Positions 23,815 to 35,275 of a stretch of 64,000 nt of DNA are shown here, piece after piece. The position numbers and the translations under genes were made by a program. The DNA is from Gnetum montanum. Its lineage: Eukaryota > Streptophyta > Gnetopsida > Gnetales > Gnetaceae. Below the pieces are notes generated by a model. It was not told the origin of the DNA, ran no database searches, and worked only from the letters and a program-made list of their open reading frames with translations. Where the stretch lies: NCBI GenBank assembly GCA_015680685.1, contig MNCI01035111.1:78281-142280 (forward strand), written 5' to 3'. Position 1 is the stretch's first letter. Every line of letters begins with the position of its first letter.

Positions 23815-24613
23815 AAAAAATGAATATTGAGATCATGGCTCTTTGAAAAGTAGCTGGTGCATTGTAAAGGCAAAAAGGCATATGTTTATAAGTAAAAGTT
23901 CAATAAGAACATGTAAAGGTTGTTTTATGTTGATCTTCAGGGGCAATGGCTACTTGATTGTAACTACTAAATCATCCAAAATATTCATGTCCTTCTAATT
24001 TTTCTAGAATTTGATCTATGTATGGTAATGGAAAATGTTCTTTCTTTGTATTTTGGTTTAACCTTCTATAATCTACACAGACTCTCCATTTTCCATCCTT
24101 TTTTGGTACTATGGTAATAGGGCTTACCCATTCACTATTAGCTATTAGATAAATTATTCCTTCTTTCCAAAGTTTTGAAATTTCATCCTTAACAATTTGT
24201 TTTAATGTTGGATTAATTGATCTTAGGGGAATTCTTACTGGTTTTACATTGTCCTCTAGATAGATATGATGTTGGCAGATGTTGGATGAGATTCCTTGGT
24301 GAAGGTCCTCATAACTCCATGCAAATGCCTTAGATTTTCTATGTAGAACTTCTAATAATTTTCTTTCTTGCTCATTAGTAAGTTTGGAATTTATTATTAA
24401 TGATTTATTATGATATAGGAAAACATACTTAAGTGTACTAGGTAGTTCTATAAGATTCAAGGAATCTTTATTTGTTGGTTGAAGTATGTTTCCAATATTC
24501 CTTAAACCCAAATTCAAAATATGGTCAAGGAGATCTTTTTGTTCTTTTGTTGAGGGATCTAAAGGTCCTTCCTCAAAATTATTCAACACTAAGGTTTCCC
24601 TATCTTGTGCCAT
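23815..24613 (-). pseudogene. pol: RE4 reverse transcriptase, N-terminal part only
   Basis: Open frame 23972-24613 includes the pre-RT region and VPKKDGKWRVCVDYRRLN, HFPLPYIDQILEKLEG. Beyond a stop the text continues with EDQHKTTFTCSY, FTYKHMPFCL and PATFQRAM and then passes straight into pre-integrase sequence near 23815. The RT catalytic box and the complete RNase H are therefore deleted. The junction differs from the RT deletion in RE2. Confidence 0.85.
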
Positions 24614-25080
24614 TGTTGAAGTGGGTAAAGTTTAAAGCATTCTTGCTTCCTTCAAGTCTACATTTAAATGATCTTCTTTTACCTTATCATATATATTTAG
24701 TGTAAAAGTAAGATTAGCAAAGGAAAGTTGAAGTTGTCTAGATCTACAATTAATTACTGCATCAGTTGTTGTTGACCAAGGTCTACCTAATATAATAGGA
24801 AAACAATTAGGATCTTTTTCTTCCAAAACAATGAAGTCAATTATCAAGTCCTCTAGTATTCCTATGGGTTTTACATTTGAACCATCAGCCAATGATATTG
24901 TCATGTTTACTCTTTTGATATCTTGTATATCAAGTGACCTAGCCATTTCAAGAGGTATGATATTAATGCTGGCTCCTAAATCCAATAGGGCATTTTTAAT
25001 TACTTGGCTATTTATTTTGATTCGGATGGTAGGGACTCTAGGATCTTGGTATTTTGGAATCTCATGATTTTGTATAAGTT
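24614..25080 (-). pseudogene. pro: RE4 protease
   Basis: Retropepsin. Open frame 24632-24985: MDLGASINIIPLEMARSL holds the D-L-G-A active-site variant common in Athila/Tat-type plant elements. IILGRPWSTTTDAVI is the conserved C-terminal block. Upstream of the first M the frame continues with pepsin-like N-terminal text to about 25070 before a stop. Confidence 0.85.
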
Positions 25081-27023
25081 AAGAAAGGTTTTCAACCAAA
25101 TAAACCTGTTTAGGAGTTTTTCCCTTTCTTTTCCTAGTGCATAATTCCCTTAAGTATTTAGCGTAAAGAGGTGTGTCCTTTACTACTTGCTCTAAAGGGA
25201 TATGCAAATACAATTCAATAAAAAATTTTTCAAGATGGGCTTTAGTTATAAAATCCTCTTGTAATCATTTAGGAAAAGGAGGTAAAACTAGTTTCCTAGA
25301 GACTCATGCTTATTTTTTTCCTAGTTGGTTGATCTTCCTCATTTACTATTTGTGGCTGAATTTTATCTTGTGTCCCTACCTCCTAAAATTTTACCTTCTT
25401 TTGGGGTTTAGGTTCAATTTTTTTTCAACTCCTTGTAGTGATGAAATGTAATTGCTCTTTACCCTTTCTTTGAGATGTAGGATTTGGTTCAGGTTGGGAT
25501 GGTAATTCATTTTTTGTTAAGTCTTGAAATCTCCTTCTAGTCTCACTCATGAATTGTCTACTTTCTTCTATGAAGGCAATAAGGCTTTGGGTGAATTTAT
25601 CTAGGTGTTTATTAGTTGGATTCTTAAATGGCATAAAGTTATTTTGAGTATATTGTTGTTGGTAAAGTGGTTGTTAAGGAAAGTTCATTGTTGGTTGGCT
25701 TTTAAATTGTTGAAAAGCCTTTACCGACTCTTGCATTTCCTCTTGATAATAGAATAAGGCTAGGCAGGTTGTTTGGTCATGTTGGGGACTACCACAAATG
25801 TTGCACATTTCTCCTTGAATTCCATGAGCTTGTTTTTTAGTTAATCTTGTCAACTCATCCACTTTTTTATTTAATTGTTCTATTTGTTGAGTCATGCCTT
25901 GCATAATATTGGGTTTTGGCCAATGTTTACTTTGATCTACTAATGAATCTATGATTCTCCAACCATCTTCTAGGGTCACATTTAAAATATTTCCTCCACA
26001 TGCAAAGTCAACATTTTACCTACAATAAGGTAATAAGCTTTCTACAAAGATTTGAATTAACTAATGGGTTGGGAATCCATGGTTTGGATTTTTTAAGCAT
26101 AATCCTTTAAATCTATCAAAGGTACTCTCATAGTCTTCATCCTCATGTTGCATAAAACTCATTAATTACTGCGTTGATGAATATAGCCTATCATTAGAAA
26201 GAAATCTTTGTAGAAACGCATTCTTAAATTCATGAACTAATTTTTGTTCTAAGGGTTTATAGCCAAAAATCAGCTTTGTTCTTTAAGGTTGATTTAAAGG
26301 CAATCATCTTTGTTCTATCCCCACTTTGAGGTGCTAACATGGCTAATGTTGTTTCAAATTCTCTTATATGGGTAATCATATCCTCATCATTTGTTCCTTT
26401 AAAGATATGTAATAAATGAATATTTTTAACCTCTACATATTTTCCTTGTGGAAAAACTAATGGTTCCTAAGGTATAATGGATGTTCTTTGATTAAATAAC
26501 TCCCCAAGGGTTTGTCTTGGGTAGGGTTGACCAATTGGAACATTGGAATTCAAGCTATCAAAGGAGAGAGGAATTGAACCTAAGGAAAATGGGGAAGGTG
26601 TATGATGTGAAGATGATTCCATCATGTAAGTAGAGGATACTATTGTGGTTACTTTAGGATTTGTTATAGAAATATAGATTGGTGGTGGAGTTTGTAAATT
26701 CAAAATACTCATTGGTTGGGTAATATCTCTAATTGTGGTTACATAAGTTGATATTGGGGTAGTACTTAGATTTTGAGACAATACCCCCATAGTTGAACTC
26801 ATGGTTGTAGTTGGAATATCAAATAGAGGATTAACAGATATGGAAAAATTATGTTGTGTTTTTTCTTTGGGATTTTGTGTTGCCAAAGGGGAAGAAAAAT
26901 TAGATCTTGATTATCTTGGTTCCTCTTGGTCTTGTTTTTGAGTGACTTTTGTACATTTATAAAAGCTAAGAGTGCTCCTAAAAGGTTAAATTCGTGTTGG
27001 TTTCTTTGGTTACTTGGTTTCAT
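25081..27023 (-). pseudogene. gag: RE4 gag
   Basis: Minus strand; likely start ATG at 27021-27023 (MKPSNQRNQHEFNL). Includes a Ser/Thr/Pro-rich N-terminal segment (26467-26886), a degraded capsid region (26000-26450), TRLTKKQAHGIQGEMCNICG with a canonical knuckle CNICGSPQHDQTTC (about 25780-25830), and a charged C-terminal segment with RKGKEQLHFITTRS (25425-25634). Several stops and frameshifts. Confidence 0.8.
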
Positions 27024-27243
27024 TTAACAAGAACATTCTTCGTTGGCACATTCATGGGCTACCATTCCTAAGAATTTACAAACTGATTTAATAACTCTTA
27101 CTATCATAACTTTAATTACAACTTTTTAAATAGTTTTAGCTAGTTGTATGATAAGAGGAGTTGATTCCTAGGATTTTTCCTTATTTTTGGATTTTTTAAT
27201 GCGAGAAAAATAAGTAAAAGAAACCATTTCTTAAATTACTTAA

Positions 27244-27283
27244 AAAAATAAAATAAAATAAAATAAAATAAAATAAATAAAAT
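27244..27283. repeat. (AAAAT)n microsatellite
   Basis: About seven to eight AAAAT units, in the RE4 leader between the primer site and gag. Confidence 0.9.
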
Positions 27284-27356
27284 GTACCTAGAATATGAAA
27301 TTAAAAAATGAAATTAAAACATACAAAACTCTTGATGATGATTAACTTTGCCAGCC

Positions 27357-27377
27357 TCCTCAACAACGATGCCAAAT
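27357..27377 (-). promoter_or_regulatory. RE4 primer binding site
   Basis: Minus strand TTTGGCATCGTTGTTGAGGA next to the LTR end CTCATCA; a mutated form of the plant TTGGCGCCGTTGCCGGGGA-type site. Confidence 0.8.
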
Positions 27378-28627
27378 TGATGAGATCGATAAAATTTGGT
27401 GCTAGATACTTTTAATCTTTATCTTTGTTTCTTTCGTTGTAGAAATTATCACATGGTTTGTGATTAACCCACAAGTCATATCCCGTGGAGGAACGGTTTA
27501 AAGTCAAAAGATCATCAAGACATAAAACCAACAATTAGATCTGGATTCAATTGAGAACACCATACTTATGGTTGTCACCCATAAGTAAAATCAGCAATAT
27601 TCACCTTAACTTCTAACATTAAGTTGCAAGATGAATACAATCAATTAAACTAAATTGAATTTAAATAAATTTATAAGAAATAAAGAAGATTACAAATGAG
27701 ACATCACCTAATTTGTGACCCTGCTCTATTGCCTTCGTAGTACAAAAACTTCATAATCTTAAAACATTATTGGCTGTTAATTGCTATAAAGCATCAACAC
27801 TCTTCCTTCATAATTTTGTGCACAAAAAAAATTCTAATATAGTGTGGTTCCCTCAATAGTATACTCCTTTTGTTTTTTCAATCCCTTTTTCTATTCTCTG
27901 TCCCCTCTTTTGTTGCATCATGCCAAGAAATTTATAAGGACTAGTTTGGCACATGAGGATCCACCACCCATGCATAATGGCCATGGCAATTACTACCCAC
28001 ATGTAATGTCCACTGCCACCACCCACGCAGGTAATGTTCACTGTAATGTCCATTGTCACCACGTGGCAAAGAAATGTGCCACTTCCACCATCCATGTGCA
28101 AGTAATAGTTGCAAGAACGTGTAGCCATAAAAATAGCTGGGAACCACACCTCATTACTGACGTAATGTTCACTATAGAAAAAAGGCAATCTTCATCAAGG
28201 TAATTTGCAGGAAATAGCTATAGTGGCACAGTCAAAGAACATGGTTGATGGAGTGACACACACACATTGCAGCGCCAGTGTCCAAGTTGTAGCTCCATTA
28301 CTGCCATAAATCCTCAACATGCATTCTTGTTATTGCTATAAAAACAAAACCATAAAATAGAAAACATAACACTAGTATAGATCAAAGAATTGGATTCTTC
28401 AACTACCACCACATGGTTGCCTAATAACAAAGCCTGTGTCTCTGGTTTGATTTGTAGTACATAAAAAATAATAAACTAATAATCATATAATAATAATAAA
28501 CTAATACTCATTACTATAATAAACTAAAATAAATTAAAATAACTAAAAGAAACATTAATTAAACACTAATTAAATAATTAAAAATATGTAATTAAGATTT
28601 TAAAACTACCAATTTTGTGGTTTAATA
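27378..28627 (-). repeat. RE4 5' LTR
   Basis: About 1.25 kb; on the plus strand starts TGATGAGATCG and ends GGTTTAATA. Minus-strand TATAAATT lies near 27930. It contains TAATGTCCACTG-type repeats (27998-28060). The overlapping open frames on both strands here (27844-28203) match the same area of the other LTR and are not genes. Confidence 0.9.
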
Positions 28628-28632
28628 GCTCC
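28628..28632. repeat. RE4 target site duplication (right)
   Basis: GCTCC, identical to 19365-19369. Confidence 0.85.
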
Positions 28633-29817
28633 CTTTACCAAATACCTTGATGGGAAGTCCATGGTTTAATAGCTCTCTTAGCCATGTCTTTTAAAAGTCA
28701 TACATTATTGAATTTCTAGAAACCAAACTTCAAAGAAAAAAATTATTTATGCTTGTAGTCATGCCTTAGGGAGCTTTTCCACATTTGTCCTCCCACTTCT
28801 AATGTTACAAGATAAGGAGGCACTAACTTGGGAAGTTTGAAAGTTTACCCGTCAAAACCTATTATTAAATTTTGAGTATAATGGACATGTGGAAAAATAT
28901 GTCCATCACACTTGCCCCTTATTTCATTGACAATTTGTTGGTCAATCCATGGTGGAAAGGCTCTTAAAATAAATTTAAATGAATGGAGATATATACAATT
29001 CATCAAAAATTCTAAAGCTTGGACATCAAAATAACTTCTCTAATATATAACAAGGATGAAATCGTAACAACAATCTTCAGGTCAAGTCCTTTATTGTGAT
29101 GCATAGCTAACAAAAACTAGGACCATTCTTTCAAGCTCAAGAATCTCACTTAACAAATAATCCATTAAAAAAGAGCTTAGACCTTACAGCTTGATCAAAA
29201 GTTTATAGTTGAAATAAAAATTTTGTTAGAAAACTTGAGTTCTGGAGCTTTTAGAATGGTGTTTTGGTATTCCCAAGCTTTTGCAAGATTAGCTGATGAG
29301 AGCTTGAGAATTGTTCCTATTTCTAAATGAGCCCAAAACTTGTCACTGAGTATATTTTCATTAAACTAGTGAGCTTCTACCTTTGTGATGTTTGGCTCTA
29401 CAAGATCATAGAGCTCATACACCTTTTTGCACTGATGTTAATATACCACTCCTTATTTCCTCTAAAGCAAAGCTTATCCTTCTCATAGATAGTCTTACCT
29501 ACTAGGCAATTTATAATGTCTTTGATAATATTTTCCCTTGACCTGAAACCAAGCTTGTGGAGACCTATCTTCTCATAAATTTCCTGCCAACCCTTTATTA
29601 TTTCTGGAGATTGAAGTCTTGTTTTCTCTATCACATGATGGTCCTTGTCAAAGTTGAATAAGTCTCTTTCTTCCATCTCTAATTCTAGGCATGTGACGTT
29701 GATCCATTATTGAAGGTGATAAATGTTTAGCTTGAAATGTTATAGATAATCAAAGAAGCTAAAAGTGTCAATGCCTTGGAATTTTTGAGGTACTTCTTCT
29801 CTTTCCTTGTAAGACAT
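28633..29817 (-). pseudogene. Orphan coding remnant, N-terminal part
   Basis: Unrecognised protein. The minus-strand ATG at 29815-29817 begins MSYKEREEVPQKF; the frame passes two stops into a clean stretch (29398-29676) with GWQEIYEKIGLHKLGF and CFRGNKEWYINIS. After a frameshift the text continues coherently, e.g. KFWAHLEIGTILKLSSANL and LAKAWEYQN, and further IDQQIVNEIRGKCDGHIF near 28890-28950. RE4 then interrupts it, and the coiled-coil part follows at 19225-18485. The combined remnant would exceed 600 residues. No zinc knuckle, protease or RT motif seen. Possibly the capsid-type ORF of an unclassified retroelement, or a decayed host gene. Confidence 0.5.
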
Positions 29818-30500
29818 TTTAGCTAAGATTCAAAGGGCTTCAAGAAATATTTTTCTATGTTTGAATGATATCTCTCTCTCTCTACTTTAATTCTTAGCTT
29901 TGATTGCTAATAGCTTTACAATTTGAAATTTATTTTAAGCTTGTTTATTAATACTTAGAGTCTCATCTTTCAATTCACTCACTTTGGGATAGGGTGTTTG
30001 AATCATTTTTTGACACATGTTGCAAGCTTTGATTTCATTATGCTAATTTTCCAACTTTATTAAAAGTCCATGGGTTTTGATATTAATCATTTGATTCTAG
30101 TGCTTAACCTATTTTTTTGTTAATCTAGCTCTTACCTTTTCCTTAAGAATGATAAGGATGATGTGGCATGTGAATAGAGCCTCTTTTGGAGAACCACTTT
30201 TTTTTGGGTTCTATTTATAAGCTCTTTTGATCCTTTTATTTCATTAATGCTAATGTGATAATTGAGACTCAAATTGTTATATAAGGATGATCCTTTTTTT
30301 AGCACTAATTACTGTTGGAAAAATAACCTCTACTAACATGGCTCTTAACTAAGCTTCAATATCTCTTAATTCTCTTTGAAATTTTTAGCTAGTTGAGCTT
30401 TATTGGAAGTAAGTACAAGTGTAACTTTAATACATCTTGTGCTTAAATTTTCAAACTAGAACTTTTTTGTGTCTTGATATAGGTCGTAGAAATAATTCAT
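29818..30500. other. No recognised feature
   Basis: AT-rich; a TCTC run near 29870-29882 and possibly leader sequence of the orphan remnant. Nothing else recognised. Confidence 0.4.
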
Positions 30501-31960
30501 AGTACTGTCTTTTGGTTCTGTGCTCCCTTCTATTTCTAGAACTAAGGTGGTAGAGTGTCTTTGTAGCTAGCTCATAAAGCCAATTCATAGAACCACATTT
30601 TATTTCTATCAATTTTTTCCTTTTAGTTTCAGTTCATGTATAGAATGGCTTGTATGATCTCTTCTTCTCTTGTGGCTTTTAAATCCTCAAAAATCTTTCT
30701 TACATTGAGCTTAAATTTGACTAAATTTGGTCATTTGTGGAATAATCCTTAGTAGGTCCTAGAGCAGGTTCTCTTCAATATCAAAATCACCTTCCAACAC
30801 TAAATCTAGATTTTATGAAAAGATAATGTATTTGCTAGAAAACAAGAAAACTAATTATCATCAATTATTTAGCTTTTCCTTTTAGAATCATTTCATAAAC
30901 CACTTTTTAGTTCTATGAACCTACACTAGAACATATGGTGATGTTGTGAGGTTTATTTAAAAATTATTTTTAGAATTGATTTCTTTGGCCCTAAGAACTC
31001 ACTGACTTTTTAGAGCTGACATGGTAGAACCAAGAGTAAGCTAGTTTGTAGAAATAGATTTTGGTTCTACAAGCCCATATTTTAAAAGTTGATGTGATAT
31101 GTAGAACCAATTTAGAGCCTACTCATAGAATCAAATTTTGGTTCTACAAACTCATTCTACAAAAGAGTTGGCGTGGTAGAACCACTTATGTGCTTGCTTA
31201 TAGAACCAAATTTTGGTTCTATGAGCAACACTTCTTTTTTTGCTCCATCCTTAAATGATGAAATTTCTTGTAGTTCTTTATAGAATTGAATCTTTGTTTT
31301 ATGAACCCACTTTAAAAAATAGATAATGTAAAAGAAGTAGAAATGAGTACTTAGTGCTTCTTAAAAACTTTTGATGTATCTTGTAAAACTAGTTTAGCTT
31401 TTTGTTTATAGAACTAGTTTTTTGTTCTACAAACCTATTCCATACAAAAAGATGACGTGGTTCATAGAACTAAATTTTGAAACTTGTAGAATTAAATTTT
31501 TGTTTTATAAAGCCCATCTTCTCTTCAAAGCTAATTATAAAAGCTATTATAGATCAAATATATAATCTCTTGGAATACTGGTTTTAAAACATGGCTTTCT
31601 TACACAACTTACATGGATTTGAGATTTATCCATAAAGCTAATCTCAGATATTCTTATAACTCTCATCTTGTGGTCATGCGGAGTTGATCTTTGCTTCTAG
31701 GTAGGTGACATGTATCACAAAGTTATTTTAAGGCTAGCTTATAGAGCCAATTTGTAGAGCCACTTTTGATTGTACAAACCTCTTCAAATTATACAAGATG
31801 ATGTTGTGGTAGAATTAATTAAGCTTTTAATTATAGAATTTTCTTTTTACTCCATAATTAAGAAAAATAATTATGGTTTGTATAACCATTCTAGAAGCTC
31901 TATGTAGAACTAATATTTGGTTCTAAAAATCTGCTCTAACTCTATGAGCTAACATGAAAA
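30500..31960. repeat. Degenerate repeat field on a TAGAACCAAA/TTTGGTTCTA inverted repeat
   Basis: Copies of a near-palindrome of the form TAGAACCAAATTTTGGTTCTA occur at about 30595, 31050, 31127, 31198, 31277, 31403, 31476, 31740 and 31905. Spacing is near 71-79 bp in the best-kept part (31050-31280). Units also share a tail like AAACTCATTCTACAAAAGAG-TTGGCGTGGTAGAACCA. Most copies are mutated (AGAATT, AGAGCC). Confidence 0.7.
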
Positions 31961-32439
31961 AATAAAATTAGATTTTCTTTGCAAGGCTAAAATCTTCCTT
32001 CTTAATTTTAGTTTTCTAATGAGAAGCTTCCATGCAACAATCTTTGGTTAACTATTTGTGCTAATGTTGACCATATTTTAAGCTAAGATTGATTCTTTTA
32101 GCCTCATGAATCCATTTCTGTTATTCAAAACCTAGCTAATAAGTTTAAGGAGTAATCTTTCAAATTAGATTATTTCCTTGTGACATTTTTTCTTAGGACT
32201 GATTTAATTGTACAACATTGTATCAAATCTAGCTTGAAATCTTGATTCTTCATATCAATTTCTTGAAGCTTAGTAGCTTGCATGCTTAACTTCCAAATAA
32301 TTTCTGAGTCATTGCTATACCAAAATTCCATTCTTCTCAAAATCTTTGTTAAAACAAACTAAATCCTTTTGGAATTTCCATGAATAGTTTTTATCTTATA
32401 AGCTTTTCTTGAGTTAGGGCTTTTATTCCTTACACTCAT
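31961..32439. other. No recognised feature
   Basis: AT-rich sequence between the repeat field and a LINE fragment. No coding similarity recognised with confidence. Confidence 0.4.
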
Positions 32440-33000
32440 GTTTAGGAAAATATGACTATGATCTAAGATCTAATGAAAATTCATAAAATTTCTTAAAAAA
32501 TGCAATAAGAATAATTCTTGTCTAAATTGTGTGATTTATTTAGGTTAGCCATACTATGTGATTGAATTGATCTGTTAATTTAGAATTCATTGAATATTCC
32601 ACAATTAAGTTCAATCATTTCAACTTTTTTTGTTCCATAATAATGAATATTGTTGCAACAACAATGATCTATACTAGAACGTTATCACTTGAATCCTACT
32701 TGGGAAATTGCACATATCAAATTTTCTTTGGCCCAACTTGTAAGCATAGATTCTAGAATTTTACCTAGAAGATTGATACAAATATTATTGATTACAATCA
32801 ATCTATAATTATTTAAATCTTTTTTGTCTCCTTTCTTAAAGAGGCTAATTACTTTATTGATGCACCATTTATTTTCAACCCAACTTGCCCATCCAAATTT
32901 AACTTCTTTCTTTATATAAGTTATTTACATTAATAGCTTTTCTTGATGCTAGTTTGTTTTATCTCTTGTATTATGTCATGGAAATAAATGAATAATGTAT
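32440..33000 (-). pseudogene. LINE fragment F (RT N-terminal part)
   Basis: The minus strand at about 32690-32900 reads WCINKVISLFKKGDKKDL followed by NNYRLIVINN and LLGKILESML, the start of a LINE reverse transcriptase. A degraded R-S-x-I-D-H block follows near 32640. Endonuclease and catalytic core are absent. It is very similar in wording to fragment E at 61600-61912, so both come from one LINE family. Confidence 0.7.
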
Positions 33001-33082
33001 TACTGTTGCTGTGAAAATCTCGAAACCTTGAAATGATTTATTACTTTGTATTGTTGAATCTCGAAACCTTGAAGAGAACACA

Positions 33083-35275
33083 TTGACTGCATACAAAAGA
33101 CTCATGATGGATGCTGCAGCTGATAGAGACATAGGTGCCATGAAGGTTTGTCATATGCTATATGAACTTCCATTAGTTGAATGCAGTCGACTATTTGATA
33201 CTATAAATGTGTCTAGAGATATGTATAAAAGAGTTATACCAGATCTAGATGGAGATGAGGAACCAGAACCATATACAACCCTTATCAATGCATATCAAAA
33301 GAGACCACTAGAAATGGAAGGAGTTTCATTGTTGAATGCTATGAAATATTTTACCTTTATCTCAAAGAAGAGAGAGCTACCAATGTGGAAGCCTCGACTA
33401 CGACCTATTGTTGTAAGAACATTTCCAAAATATAGAGTAGCTCCAAGAGTAGGAGAGGAGAAATGGATAGATTACTGTTGGGCGCAATTGTTACTACACT
33501 ATCCTTTTAGAGATGTTAAACATGATCTGGGAAGAAATGATGAAGAAATTGAACGAAAATGGATTTCGGTTCGACACATTTATGAATTGGAAGAGAAGAC
33601 ATTCGATGAAGAGTTTGAACATGCTTGCGAGGAAGAGAGGCAGTATACAGATATTATTTCGGAAAGATAGGATGGTGTTGAATATGATTTTGAAGTGCTA
33701 AATCGACATCTACTTACATCAGCTCATTTTCAATGAAGTGAACTCAACATGCTTGGATTAAGAGATCGGGATAGACAGAATGAATGGTCAACTAGCTATC
33801 CGGGAGAAGATGTCGCAAAGATTGCTACATCTTTTGTTCATGGTCATAGATCACATGGGATAATAACACATTCAAGAAATAATGACAATCAGGTGGACAT
33901 ATCTTCTCTAGGAGTTCAACAGAAGAAATGCTACAAGATTATCACTGGCCATCTATATATGCAACAATTTGAAATGGATGAAGTTTCTCCTCTATTGATG
34001 ATTATTCAAGGTACAGTAGGCATAGGAAAATAGTATCTCATTGATATGATTCATAAAGAATTTAGTCAAACTTGCTCATTCGAAAAGAATAGCTTATTGG
34101 TGCTCACCCCTACTGGTGTTGCAGCGTATAATATTAATACAACTACAGTACATTCTGCGTTGAAGATTGGAATCAGAGATTACAAACCATTGGCTACATC
34201 AACTTTGTCATCATTGCAAAATAAATGCAAATACTTAAAGTATATTATTATAGATGAAATGAGTTTCATAGGTGGAAAATTGCTTAGCATCATTGACCGA
34301 AGGCGTAAGGAAATATTTCTAGATAATCATTTAGATAACTTTGGTGGTAGACCTATGATAATCATTGGAGATCTTGCACAACTTCCACCTGTTAAAGATG
34401 TTATACCATACATATCATCTAAAATGCATGTGAAGAATTTATGGTTGGCATTCAATAAATTTGTAACCTTAGATGCTGTGTATCGACAAAGGGGTGATCA
34501 TTTGCAACAACAAAGATTTAGAGAAGTTTTGATGAATATACGAGAAGGAAAGATGAGTGATGAGGATTATGACTTTTTAACCCTGAGAATGCAACTTCCA
34601 TCAACATCGAATGGTCGAGATGGATTTGAGGATTCTGTGCATTTGTTTGATACAAAGGATAAAGTGCATATGCATAATGAAAAAATATTGCTCAAAATGC
34701 AGAAGCCAGTTGCACGGTGCATAGTAGATAGAAGGACAAATGGTGTGAAATTTTGGGATGATTCAGAAGGAGAATTGGACCGAGTAGTGTTCATTTGTGA
34801 GGATGCAAAGGTTATGCTCACTGTTAATCTATGGCTAGAAGCAGGATTGGTTAATGGTGCATGTGGAGTCATTAAGAGAATAATATATAGTCCACACTGT
34901 CAACCTCTATAGTTGCCATCGTATGTCATCGTTGAGTTTGACTCCTATATTGGAGTACCATATGATAATGAACATCCTCGACAAGTACCCATTCCACCAA
35001 TCATACATGGAGGATCTCGCCAACTACCACTTAGATTAGCATGGGCTTTAATGATACATAAGTCATAGGGAATGACATTGGAGAAAGCCTGTATAGATGT
35101 TGGTAGCAGAGAAACAACAAGTCTTACATTTGTGGCACTATCTTGAGTGAGGAGTATTGATAGTTTGAAGATATTCCCTCCGATCTCCAAAGAGAGATAT
35201 ATCAAGATATTTAAGGCTTCGCACCTTCAAAGTAGATTGGATGAAGAGCAACGCATTAAATCAATTGAAGAATGA
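33083..35275 (+). pseudogene. Helitron/Pif1-type helicase remnant
   Basis: SF1B DNA helicase of the Pif1 family, as found in the C-terminal half of Helitron RepHel proteins. One frame runs about 731 codons with six in-frame stops (TAG or TGA) and no obvious frameshift. The N-terminal block (33083-33670) includes CHMLYELPLVECSR, like the Helitron region before the helicase. Motif I GTVGIGK precedes a TAG at 34031; motif II IIIDEMSF (about 34247); motif III IIIGDLAQLPPV (about 34360); VYRQRGD (about 34478); LVNGACGVIK (34846 onward); C-terminal MIHKS and MTLEKACIDVG (about 35050-35100). No HUH Rep domain or Helitron ends were found. A decayed host PIF1-like gene is the alternative. Confidence 0.78.

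Larger units (their letters stand above)
19370..28627 (-). mobile_element. RE4: Ty3/gypsy LTR retrotransposon, Athila-like lineage
   Basis: Minus-strand element of about 9.26 kb with paired LTRs (19370-20596 and 27378-28627), an exact target duplication GCTCC, primer site next to the right LTR, and gag, protease, RT and integrase in Ty3/gypsy order. It differs from RE1-RE3: DLGAS in place of DSG in protease, a canonical CX2CX4HX4C knuckle, and unrelated LTRs. The DLGAS protease and the primer site fit the Athila/Tat group. An internal deletion removed the RT catalytic core and all of RNase H. It sits inside the orphan coding remnant. Confidence 0.9.

Noticed and set aside
27844-28203. 119-codon frame and two antisense frames
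   Set aside because: Inside the RE4 5' LTR; the other LTR copy has the same sequence with a different frame structure.
30500-31960. CRISPR array
   Set aside because: Units are near-palindromes with related, not unique, intervening sequence, and spacing is irregular outside the best part.
33083-35275. Functional host PIF1 helicase gene
   Set aside because: Six in-frame stops including one directly after Walker A; no introns or promoter seen.
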